Below are positions 35,936-46,075 of a stretch of 64,000 nt of DNA, piece by piece (within the stretch, counting starts at the first letter, position 1; every line of letters begins with the position of its first letter). Made by a program: the position numbers and the translations under genes. This DNA is from Lentzea atacamensis (GTDB lineage Bacteria; Actinomycetota; Actinomycetes; Mycobacteriales; Pseudonocardiaceae), in NCBI RefSeq assembly GCF_003269295.1, contig NZ_QLTT01000002.1, positions 1,054,001 through 1,118,000 on the forward strand, written 5' to 3'. Under the pieces are notes generated by a model. It was not told the DNA's origin. It did not search any database and was given only the letters and a program-made list of their open reading frames with translations.

Positions 35936-37668
35936 AGCGACTGGCGTTGCTGGTGCTCGTCCTCGTGACCTTGACGGGGTGCGCCGCGATCCCGACGAAC
36001 ACCCAGCCGAAGCCGATCGGGTCGAAGGACAGCAAGGTCACCAACACGATCAAGGCTCCGGAACCGCGGCAGAACATCGAACCGATCGTGCTCGTGCGCG
36101 ACTTCATCGAAGCGACCTCGAACCCGGACAGCAACTACGCGGCCGCCCGCGCGTACCTGACGCCCGAGGCCGGCGAGAAGTGGAACACCAAGAACCCGTA
36201 CATCATCGAGACGTCCTACTCGACGGTGCCGCCGGCGCAGGCACCGCAGGACAAGACGACCTCCGTGTTGCTTCAAGGCAAGGCCGTCGGCCGCCTGGGC
36301 AACGACAACGCGTTCGTGCCGGAGCTCGGTGACGTCCAGCTGCCGATCAAGCTGGAGCGCAACAGCGAGAACCAGTGGCGCATCTCCGAGGCTCCACCCG
36401 GCGTGTACCTGCCGATGAGCGTTTTCAACAACAACTACCGCAGGGTGACGCTCTACTTCTACAACCCGGAGTTCACCGTCCTGGTGCCGGATCCGCGCTA
36501 CGTGGTCGTGCCTCCCGCGACGAGCATCCCTTCGCGCGTCACGGAACTGCTCATCAAGGGCCCCGGCGACGCGGTGCGCGACACGCTCGTGAGCGCGCTC
36601 AGCCCGGACACCGACGTCTTCGCGGAGACGCAGGAAGCCGACGACGGGGCGCTGGAGGTCAACCTCACCAAGGTGGGCAAGGACCTGACGCCCGAGAAGC
36701 GCAAGCAGATCGTGGCGCAGGTGGTGAAGTCGTTCTCCGGGGTCACGACTTCGCGGGTGCGCGTGCTCGTCGACGGTCAGCAGATCCTGCCGGACCAGCG
36801 CGACTACCGGCCGTCCGACGTGTCGGCGACCGCGGGCGAATCGTTGCTGGCTTTGAATGCGAACCTCCAGGGCATGGTCGTGATGAACGGGGCGATCAAG
36901 TCGCTGTCCGACGGCAACCCGATCAAGGGACCCGCGGGCAGCGGTTCGTACGGCGTGGTGAGCGCGGCGCAGTCGCTCGACGGTTCGAGGCTGGCCGTGG
37001 TCTCGCGGGCGGGCGGCGGAATGCGCTTGCGCGTGGGGGAGCTGGAGCAGGACCTGTCCGAAGTGGACCTCCGCGCGACGATGCTCAGCAGACCCACGTG
37101 GCTGCTCTCCAGCGGGCCGACGGAGCCGGCCGCCGAGGTGTGGACGGCGGTCGACGGAGCCTCCGTCACCCGCGTGACCCGGTCCGACAACGGCAGCTGG
37201 TCCGCCAAGGGCGTCAACACCACCGACATCGAGCCGCTCGGCCGGATCAGCGAACTGCGGCTGTCGCGCGACGGCGCGCGGGCGGCGCTGGTGATCGGCG
37301 GCAAGCTCTACGTCGCCTCCGTGGTGCGCAACAACCAGGACGTGGCGCTGCGGTCACCGCGGCCGGTGCAGCCGTCCGCGCTGGCGTCGGGCGTGCAGTC
37401 GGTCGACTGGCTCTCCCAGGACGTGCTGGTGGTCTCCTCCTCTCTGCCCTCGCTGCCGGTCACCAAGGTCTACGCGGACGGGTCCAGGCTGGACCGCTAC
37501 AGCCAGTCGAACCTCACCGTGCCGGTGACCTCGGTGGCCGCGGCGCCGGCCAGGCAGGTGCAGGTGATCGACCCGACCGGCCTGTGGTCCGCGTCGGACA
37601 TCACCGATGTGTGGAAGTCGAGCTCGATCCGGGTGTCAACGGGCGCGCAGGTCTTCTACCCGGGTTGA
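35932..37668 (+). CDS. lpqB: Lipoprotein LpqB, MtrAB accessory
   Basis: A 578-residue lipoprotein. The signal peptide ends with the lipobox LTGC (cysteine about residue 18). A GerMN domain lies near residues 170-300 and a C-terminal beta-propeller-like domain (LLALNANLQGMVVMNG onward) ends the protein. In mycobacteria LpqB binds MtrB and tunes MtrA signalling. GTG at 35932 overlaps the mtrB stop (GTGA). Ends one base before the convergent comF gene. Confidence 0.95.
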   Translation: MKRLALLVLVLVTLTGCAAIPTNTQPKPIGSKDSKVTNTIKAPEPRQNIEPIVLVRDFIEATSNPDSNYAAARAYLTPEAGEKWNTKNPYIIETSYSTVPPAQAPQDKTTSVLLQGKAVGRLGNDNAFVPELGDVQLPIKLERNSENQWRISEAPPGVYLPMSVFNNNYRRVTLYFYNPEFTVLVPDPRYVVVPPATSIPSRVTELLIKGPGDAVRDTLVSALSPDTDVFAETQEADDGALEVNLTKVGKDLTPEKRKQIVAQVVKSFSGVTTSRVRVLVDGQQILPDQRDYRPSDVSATAGESLLALNANLQGMVVMNGAIKSLSDGNPIKGPAGSGSYGVVSAAQSLDGSRLAVVSRAGGGMRLRVGELEQDLSEVDLRATMLSRPTWLLSSGPTEPAAEVWTAVDGASVTRVTRSDNGSWSAKGVNTTDIEPLGRISELRLSRDGARAALVIGGKLYVASVVRNNQDVALRSPRPVQPSALASGVQSVDWLSQDVLVVSSSLPSLPVTKVYADGSRLDRYSQSNLTVPVTSVAAAPARQVQVIDPTGLWSASDITDVWKSSSIRVSTGAQVFYPG

Positions 37669-37669
37669 T

Positions 37670-38284
37670 TCACCGCGGCTGGTTCGGCCGGGCGGAGGTC
37701 AGTGCGAGCACGGCGTCCGTGCGCACTCCTGCCCGGCGCAAGGCACGAACGCAGGCCGACGCCGTCGCGCCCGTGGTGATCACGTCGTCGAGCAGCACCG
37801 TGGTGCCCGGTTGCGGTCTGCCGTGGACCTCGACCCTGCCTTCGAGATTCCGTCTTCGTTCGGCGGGGCTCAGTCCGACCGAGTCGCTCACTCCGGCAGC
37901 GAGCCGGAGGACCTGAGCCACGTTCGCGACCTGGACGGCCCGCGCGATTCTCAGCATGTGGTCGCCGCCCCTGTCGCGCGCCGCGCTGCGCCGGGACGGT
38001 GCGGGCACGAGCGTCCACGGCCGCGGGCCCGCGGACACCAGCGCCACCGCCACCATGGCGCCGAACCACGCCACAAGCGCCCGTGCGCCACGCTCCTTGA
38101 AGGCGAGCACGAGTTCCCTTGCCGCGCCCCGATAGGCGGCCAGCGCCCACACGGGCGGCCCGACACCGGGCACCTGGATCCGTGCCGGCGGCCCGAACTC
38201 GTCGAGACACGTGGCGCAGCAAGCGGTGCCGGGGCGGTCGCAGCCGGCGCAGGAGGACGGGAGGAGCAGATCAAAAGCGGTCAT
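37670..38284 (-). CDS. ComF family phosphoribosyltransferase-like protein
   Basis: A 204-residue ComF protein. N-terminal CAGCDRPGTACCATC is a double CxxC zinc-finger-like region; VLLDDVITTGATASACVRAL is the PRPP-binding motif. ComF proteins link to DNA uptake helicases in naturally competent bacteria; in actinomycetes the role is unknown. It matches Rv3242c, next to hpf and lpqB. ATG 38284. Its stop is one base from the end of the convergent lpqB. Confidence 0.93.
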   Translation of the reverse strand: MTAFDLLLPSSCAGCDRPGTACCATCLDEFGPPARIQVPGVGPPVWALAAYRGAARELVLAFKERGARALVAWFGAMVAVALVSAGPRPWTLVPAPSRRSAARDRGGDHMLRIARAVQVANVAQVLRLAAGVSDSVGLSPAERRRNLEGRVEVHGRPQPGTTVLLDDVITTGATASACVRALRRAGVRTDAVLALTSARPNQPR

Positions 38285-38660
38285 GGCACAAGCATGGCGA
38301 GGGGGTCTGACAAAAATCGCGGCCGGCGTTCCGGTGTCTCGACTGGGGACTTTCGGCACCGCCCACAAGGGTGAAGTTCTTGTCGCGTTGTCGATCACCG
38401 GTGGGTCCAGGTTGGACGCATCAGCCCAGCTCGCCGCCAGTTCTGTAACGACGTCCCAAGATCCGGAAACCTGTTTCGTCCGTTCGGCCCGGCCTCTGTT
38501 GAGCGGATGTTTCGGAACTGAGGGGTCCACACGTCGCCGTCTCAGCTGGTGCCGGGACCGGCCGTGGGTGCACATGCGGCGCGCGGCGCTGTGGGGGCGT
38601 CGGGACGACCCGATCCGCCGGTCCGAGTTAACGATTATTCACATGTGGATCTGACCAGCG

Positions 38661-38684
38661 GTTATTACTGGAAATGCTGGGTAT
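38661..38684 (+). promoter_or_regulatory. Candidate SigB/SigF-type promoter upstream of hpf
   Basis: GTTA and GGGTAT are spaced by 14 bases, close to the GTTT-N14/16-GGGTAT consensus of general-stress sigma factors. It would give a leader of about 580 bases, so relation to hpf is uncertain. Confidence 0.4.
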
Positions 38685-38848
38685 GCCCGCCGCTGCGTTG
38701 ATCAACGCTCTTGTCCGTGATTGGGCGAAATCGCCCGTTCGGCCAGGCGTGACTGGGTCGTGATCAGGCATCGGCTCCCATCACTTCGGTTGCAAGAAGT
38801 GTGGTCCCGTCCCAGTTCGTGCTTCGGACTCGATCTCTTCGAGGTTTC

Positions 38849-38876
38849 GGGAACATGACGCGGGGGTCGGCCGTTG
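38849..38876 (+). promoter_or_regulatory. Candidate SigR/SigH promoter of hpf
   Basis: GGGAAC (38849-38854) and CGTTG (38872-38876) are 17 bases apart, matching the known SigH/SigR class (GGGAAC/T - N17-19 - GTT). The hpf start is about 390 bases downstream. hpf belongs to this regulon in Streptomyces and corynebacteria, to my knowledge. Confidence 0.6.
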
Positions 38877-39269
38877 GCTGGGTATGAGGCCACGACTGGA
38901 TCCGTTCGACGCAGCGAGACTGCCGTCGAGTGCCGGTCCGGCGCTGGGCCGTACGGGTGAGCAACATGCCGGTGGGCAGGGTTCGTGGCACGCTCGGGAC
39001 ACGACTGGCAACGCGCTGTCGTCGCGCTGCGTAGTCACCAAGAAATCTCGTCGTTCCCCCGGCAAGGGGGCTTACGCGACGGTGAATCCCAAGCTAACGT
39101 GCACCGCTATCAGCGTTCCCGGCCCACGGGGAGGAGGCGAACAGCCCATGACCCTGGCGCCGTGAGACCTGCCGAGGACGACCCTCAGCGACACAGCCGC
39201 GATCCAAGATCGCCACGGCGCCCGAAATCAGTCCAGCCATAGCTCGCAGCAAAGCGAGGGAGGTCGTGT

Positions 39270-39938
39270 ATGGACATCGTCGTTAAGGGCCGCAACGTCG
39301 AGGTGCCCGATCACTACAGGGTTCACGTCGCCGAAAAGCTGGCCCGGCTTGAGCGCTACGACCGCAAGGTCATCCGCTTCGACGTGGAACTTTTCCACGA
39401 GCCGAACCGCCGACAGTCGAAGAACTGCCAGCGGGTCGAAATCACTGGCAAGGGACGTGGACCCGTGGTCCGTTCCGAAGCCTGCGCGGGTGACTTCTAC
39501 GCCGCGCTCGATTCTGCGGTCGCGAAGCTCGAGAACCGCCTGCGTCGGTCGCACGACCGCAGGCGAGTCCACCACGGGGCGCGCGCCCCGATCTCGGTGG
39601 CAGAAGCGACAAGCGGACTGGGGGATCTCTCCTCCGCTGGCGAAAGCATGACGTCACGCCGCGCGAAGACCGCGGTGCTCGACGCACCCGAGGCCGACTA
39701 CGAGGGCATGGCGGAAGTGCCCGCGCAGCGGTGGGACGACGGCCTCGAGGACAAGTTGCCCGGACGCGTCGTACGCGAAAAGGAGCACGCCGCCAAACCG
39801 ATGACCGTCGACCAGGCTCTCTACGAGATGGAACTGGTCGGACACGACTTCTACCTGTTCGCCGACACCGACAGCGGGCGCCCGAGCGTCGTTTACCGCC
39901 GGAAGGGATTCGACTACGGCGTGATCAGGCTGGCCTGA
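39270..39938 (+). CDS. hpf: Ribosome hibernation-promoting factor, long form
   Basis: A 222-residue long HPF that dimerises 70S ribosomes into inactive 100S particles. The N-terminal domain DIVVKGRNVEVPDHYRVHVAEKLARLERYDRKVIRFDVEL is the YfiA fold; after a variable linker the C-terminal domain MTVDQALYEMELVGHDFYLFADTDSGRPSVVYRRKGFDYGVIRL forms the dimer interface. ATG 39270 with a GAGGGAGG-type ribosome site. It precedes secA as in mycobacteria (Rv3241c). Promoter candidates lie far upstream, so a long leader is expected. Confidence 0.96.
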   Translation: MDIVVKGRNVEVPDHYRVHVAEKLARLERYDRKVIRFDVELFHEPNRRQSKNCQRVEITGKGRGPVVRSEACAGDFYAALDSAVAKLENRLRRSHDRRRVHHGARAPISVAEATSGLGDLSSAGESMTSRRAKTAVLDAPEADYEGMAEVPAQRWDDGLEDKLPGRVVREKEHAAKPMTVDQALYEMELVGHDFYLFADTDSGRPSVVYRRKGFDYGVIRLA

Positions 39939-39967
39939 CCCGGTAACTACACACACCCACCTTCGAC

Positions 39968-40006
39968 CGCCGCCGCCCCGCACCCCTCGCGTGCGGGGCG
40001 GCGGCG
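39968..40006 (+). terminator. 16-bp stem-loop terminator after hpf
   Basis: CGCCGCCGCCCCGCAC pairs perfectly with GTGCGGGGCGGCGGCG, loop of seven bases. It is 30 bases after the hpf stop and separates it from secA. Confidence 0.88.
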
Positions 40007-40148
40007 TGCGTCTACCGCCGGTCGGCCGCATTCCACTCATGGGCGTTCACCGTCAAGGTGAAGTTGGCCGGACCAGGAACCTTCACGCGGGCCTCATGCG
40101 TTCACCACACCAGTAGCCGAGGTGGCGGCAGGCCCTCGCGGATGGGGC

Positions 40149-40169
40149 TGACCTGCGTATACCAGGTCA
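40149..40169. promoter_or_regulatory. Palindrome in the secA upstream region
   Basis: TGACCTG and CAGGTCA are exact complements with seven bases between (CGTATAC, itself nearly palindromic). The site lies about 115 bases before secA; a TACGAT at 40217-40222 may be the -10 box. Confidence 0.4.
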
Positions 40170-40282
40170 CAAGGCCCAATCCGCCTGTGTCTGTGCGCAC
40201 ATCTTGGCGACTTGCCTACGATGGGCAGGGGAAAGGCGTCCGACGTGGGCGCGCCGCGATACAGGTGATGAGGTCTATCCAG

Positions 40283-43216
<2,934 letters not shown>

Positions 43217-43230
43217 CCGCAGCACGACCA

Positions 43231-43264
43231 CGTGGGCCGCGTTCCTCCGGGAGCGCGGCCCACG
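43231..43264 (+). terminator. Stem-loop terminator after secA
   Basis: CGTGGGCCGCG (43231-43241) pairs with CGCGGCCCACG (43254-43264), an 11-bp stem, 15 bases after secA. It may also serve the convergent gene. Confidence 0.75.
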
Positions 43265-43283
43265 CGTCGTTTCGGAGGCTGCC

Positions 43284-43691
43284 TCACTCGAGCACCGAGA
43301 ACGTGGTCAGCCACCATCGGCCACTCCGATGCTCAGCCCGAGCCGCGACGGCAAACGCCCGGCCCTCCCGCAGAATCGTCACGGAAATCTCCGCGACGAA
43401 CCGGGACGGATGACAAACCCGAGGAGCCCGAACCATCCGGGTGGCCCGCACCCGGACCGTTCCGCCCAGCCGAGCAGCCAGCCCGGGGACCGCGACCTCC
43501 CGCAGCAACCGTCTGGACCGCCGGCCGTCCAGCACCTCCAGAACCACCCAGACCAACCGAGCGGCATCCAGTTCAGGCGACGGCGGTTCCGGTACCGGAA
43601 CCCAGACCGGCCGTGGCCGAGGCCGGGGGATGACAGCCGGCATTCCGACCGGCGGCTCGTAGGCGGGCAGGCGACGAACAACTGGGGGCAT
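43284..43691 (-). CDS. Rv3235 family protein
   Basis: A 135-residue protein resembling actinobacterial Rv3235 proteins: an N-terminal Pro/Arg-rich section followed by ARLVWVVLEVLDGRRSRRLLREV and a beta domain RMVRAPRVCHPSRFVAEISVTILREGRAFAVAARAEHRSGRWWLTTFSVL. No known function. ATG 43691. It is convergent with secA and divergent from the HAD gene; the neighbourhood matches M. tuberculosis, where Rv3235 is near secA1. Confidence 0.82.
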   Translation of the reverse strand: MPPVVRRLPAYEPPVGMPAVIPRPRPRPVWVPVPEPPSPELDAARLVWVVLEVLDGRRSRRLLREVAVPGLAARLGGTVRVRATRMVRAPRVCHPSRFVAEISVTILREGRAFAVAARAEHRSGRWWLTTFSVLE

Positions 43692-43746
43692 GCCGAACCA
43701 GGCGCGACACCCGGCGACATCGGGACACGGTCCACCCGGAAGTGGG

Positions 43747-43759
43747 TACCGTCCACAAG
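43747..43759 (+). promoter_or_regulatory. -10 element of a predicted leaderless transcript (HAD gene)
   Basis: TACCGT (43747-43752) ends seven bases before the GTG at 43760. Confidence 0.45.
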
Positions 43760-44170
43760 GTGTTGAAAGCCCTGGTGCTCGACTACGGCGGCGTTCTGAC
43801 CGATCCCGGCGAGGACAACGCCGCGGAACCCCCGCTGCTCACCGCGCTGCGCAAGGCCAGGGAACAGGGTCTGAAAACCGCCCTGCTGTCCAACGCGGAC
43901 GGTTGGTGGCAGCCGCCGGGAACGTGGCAGGGCCTCTTCGACGCCACGATCATCAGCGGCGAGGTGGGCCTGGCGAAGCCGGACCCGGAGATCTACCTCC
44001 TCACCGCGACGAGGCTGAACCTCGAACCTGGCGAGTGCGTCTTCGTCGACGACCTCGCGATCAACGTCAGGGGTGCGGCGGCAGCGGGCATGGTCGGTGT
44101 CCACCATCGGTCGACACGGTCCACCCTCGAGGAGCTGGAAATCCTGCTAGCGATAGCACTCTGCGATTGA
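43760..44170 (+). CDS. HAD superfamily hydrolase (type IA)
   Basis: A 136-residue haloacid dehalogenase-like phosphatase. Motif I is LDYGGVLTDP; the second acid position of DxD is Gly, as in several HAD-IA proteins. Motif II is LLSNAD, motif III lysine in LAKPDPEIY, and motif IV FVDDLAINVRGAAAAGM. It is shorter than most (little or no cap domain). GTG 43760 begins the conserved segment. Substrate unknown. Confidence 0.85.
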   Translation: MLKALVLDYGGVLTDPGEDNAAEPPLLTALRKAREQGLKTALLSNADGWWQPPGTWQGLFDATIISGEVGLAKPDPEIYLLTATRLNLEPGECVFVDDLAINVRGAAAAGMVGVHHRSTRSTLEELEILLAIALCD

Positions 44171-44254
44171 GGGTTCACCCCGCAGCGTAATTGCCCATTA
44201 TTCGGCTGCGCACTACCGTCAATTGGGCAAGTAGTCGAATGCTTAGGGGAGAAA

Positions 44255-44554
44255 ATGCGAAGAATTGTCGCTTGTGTTGCAGTCGCCATTGCAGCCACGG
44301 CAATTGCATCACCCGCCCAGGCGCAGGAGCGTGGTTGCTACGAGGAATACCTGAGGGACGGGCGCAGCGTCGAGGTCTTCTGCGACGAAGGGCGGCCAGG
44401 ACGCTTCCGGGCCGTCGCCCACTGCTCCAACGGCCTGGGCACCTGGGGCCAGACCGGCAGCATCGGCCGGGTCAGGGGCGCGTCCTCGGTCGCGGTGTGC
44501 ACGTCGTTGCTCGGGTATCCCCGAGTCGACGGGTATCACGTCTATTGGCTCTGA
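44255..44554 (+). CDS. Small secreted protein, 99 aa
   Basis: A 99-residue protein with a Sec signal peptide (RRIVACVAVAIAATAIASPAQA, cleavage after about residue 23) and a mature part of some 75 residues with four cysteines (GCYEEY, FCDEG, HCSNG, VCTSLLG), probably two disulfides. ATG 44255 with GGGGAGA before it. No known domain; could be a small extracellular structural or inhibitor-type protein. Its end overlaps the convergent methyltransferase gene by 13 bases. The gap before it holds an inverted TTGCCCA/TGGGCAA pair (44191-44230). Confidence 0.75.
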   Translation: MRRIVACVAVAIAATAIASPAQAQERGCYEEYLRDGRSVEVFCDEGRPGRFRAVAHCSNGLGTWGQTGSIGRVRGASSVAVCTSLLGYPRVDGYHVYWL

Positions 44555-45294
44555 GCGCGGCGCACCAGTTCGAAGCAGAGCACGGCTGCGGCTGATGCCA
44601 CGTTCAACGATTCCACGCCTGCCGCCATCGGAATCGACAGCCACGACGTGATGTGCGGACGCACGTCGTCGGTGATTCCGGACGTTTCACTGCCCAGGAC
44701 GAAGGCGGCACGCGCCTCGAAAGAAGCAGAATAAATCGTGTCGGACGCGTGGGAATCCAACGCGTAAAGCGGAAAGCCTGACGCGCGCAACAATGCCGAG
44801 GCCTCCGCCGCGGTGCCGCAGCGCAGCACGGGCGCTCGGAATGCCACCCCGGCGGAGGCCTTCACCACGAGCGGGTCGATCGACGCGACACCTCGGCGCG
44901 GCACCACGATGCCGTCGATGCCGGCGGCGGTCGCGGTGCGCAGGATCATGCCGACGTTGGCGGGCGTGGTGATGCCGTCCAGCACGAGCACGGACCGCAG
45001 CGAACCCTCCTCCAGCGCCAGGGCGAGCGGCTTCATGCGGGGCGCGACCACGTCGGCGAGCACGCCCTGGTCCTGCTTTCCGTTGCCCGCCAGCACCTTC
45101 ACGCGCTGCGCGGTGGCGCGCTGCACGGCGACGCCGCGGGAACGTGCCGCGTCGATGATCTCCCGAGCCGCCGGGCCGCGGGCCGTGTCGGCGAGCACCA
45201 CCTTGTCCACCGACAACGCCGGGTCGTCCAGCGCTTCCAGCACCGGCTTGCGGCCGTAGACGGTGACGAAACGGTCCTTGGGCGAGATCTCCAC
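44542..45294 (-). CDS. RNA 2'-O-ribose methyltransferase, SpoU/TrmH family
   Basis: A 250-residue SPOUT methyltransferase for rRNA or tRNA. N-terminal substrate-binding domain: VTVYGRKPVLEALDDPALSVDKVVLA; the knot motifs are LDGITTPANVGMILRTATAAGIDGIVV, FVLGSETSGITD and LSIPMAAGVESLNVASAAAVLCFE, all well conserved. GTG start at 45294. Specificity (23S G2251-like or tRNA Gm18) not determined. Confidence 0.93.
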   Translation of the reverse strand: MEISPKDRFVTVYGRKPVLEALDDPALSVDKVVLADTARGPAAREIIDAARSRGVAVQRATAQRVKVLAGNGKQDQGVLADVVAPRMKPLALALEEGSLRSVLVLDGITTPANVGMILRTATAAGIDGIVVPRRGVASIDPLVVKASAGVAFRAPVLRCGTAAEASALLRASGFPLYALDSHASDTIYSASFEARAAFVLGSETSGITDDVRPHITSWLSIPMAAGVESLNVASAAAVLCFELVRRAQSQ

Positions 45295-45399
45295 AGCAAG
45301 AGGGTGACAGAGCCCCGCACGCTCGGCTCAAACGGGTGAAGAGGTGCGCTAGAGCCGTTCGGCCCTTGTGTTTCGGATCATATCAATGATGATCGTCAC

Positions 45400-46065
45400 A
45401 TGACGGCAGGTATGCGCAGCGTCGCGCAACGTCAACACATTGCGAGCGGCCAGGACTCGGACGTGTTCATCCGGTCCGACGGCCTGCTCGTCAAGCGCAC
45501 GCGCACCGGCCGTGACCTGCGGCGCGAGGCCGAGATGATGGTGTACCTGAGCGACCACGGCATTCCCGTTCCGCGCGTGCACGAGGCCACCGCCGACGAA
45601 CTCGTCATGCAGTACGTGCCCGGCCCGCGGATGTCCGAGGAGATCGGCCGCAAGCCCTGGCTCGCCGGTCAGCTCGGACGGGATCTGGCCGAGCTCCACC
45701 ACTGTCTCGACGTCATCCCGGCGCCCGGTTTCCTCAGCGGCGAGGGCGACCTTCTGCACCTCGACCTGCACCCCGGCAACGTCGTGCTCGGTCCGGAAGG
45801 GCCCGTGGTCCTCGACTGGGCCTGCGCCACGAAGGGCGACCGCAGGCTCGACGTCGCGCTGAGCTGGGTGTCGCTGGCCGTCGCCCGTCTCGCGCCGGTC
45901 AAGAAGCTCACGCGGTGGCGGTTCCTCAAGGCGTTCATGGCCAACGTGGACCCGAAGGCGCGCGAGGCGATCCCGGAGGCGGCGCGCATCCGGCTCGAAC
46001 GCCACGACCGCGACCCCGTGGAACGTGCCGCACTTCAAAAACTCATGGACCCCGATCGCCACTAG
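45400..46065 (+). CDS. APH-type phosphotransferase
   Basis: A 221-residue protein of the aminoglycoside phosphotransferase/choline kinase fold. ASGQDSDVFIRSDGLLVKRT includes the ATP Lys; LLHLDLHPGNVVLGPEGPVVLDWACATKGDRRLDVAL contains the catalytic HxDxxxxN and DxD equivalents (D in LDW). Substrate unknown; not necessarily an antibiotic. ATG 45400. It ends 10 bases before the acyltransferase gene and may be co-transcribed. Confidence 0.85.
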   Translation: MTAGMRSVAQRQHIASGQDSDVFIRSDGLLVKRTRTGRDLRREAEMMVYLSDHGIPVPRVHEATADELVMQYVPGPRMSEEIGRKPWLAGQLGRDLAELHHCLDVIPAPGFLSGEGDLLHLDLHPGNVVLGPEGPVVLDWACATKGDRRLDVALSWVSLAVARLAPVKKLTRWRFLKAFMANVDPKAREAIPEAARIRLERHDRDPVERAALQKLMDPDRH

Positions 46066-46075
46066 GCTGGCGGGC

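Larger units (their letters stand above)
38285..39269. other. 985-bp region without protein genes before hpf
   Basis: No frame here has a plausible start, ribosome site and composition; the short ORFs do not look like proteins. It contains two stress-type promoter candidates for hpf (38661-38684, 38849-38876), a GGGCGA-AA-TCGCCC palindrome (38723-38736), a CCCCC-GGCAA-GGGGG hairpin (39056-39070) and a mini-ORF of five codons at 39148-39165 behind GGGGAGGAGG. The stretch around 38630-38680 is AT-rich for this genome. Part is probably a long hpf 5' leader. Confidence 0.65.

Noticed and set aside
32554..36276. Minus-strand ORF of 1240 residues opposite the methyltransferase, mtrA and mtrB
   Set aside because: It mirrors mtrA/mtrB codons in a high-GC genome; composition is Arg/Ser-rich, and there is no ribosome site or family likeness.
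38880..38885. GGGTAT as a second general-stress -10 box
   Set aside because: No matching -35 at 14-16 bases upstream.
39073..39110. GGTGAATCCC...GCTAACGTG pieces in the hpf leader recall the ydaO (c-di-AMP) riboswitch
   Set aside because: The 5' conserved boxes (GCCGAA, GGAGGAACC) are absent in the expected order; only short chance-level likeness. An Rfam RF00379 search would decide.
38884..39165. ORF of 93 residues in the hpf upstream region
   Set aside because: No ribosome site, no protein-like pattern; overlaps the predicted leader.
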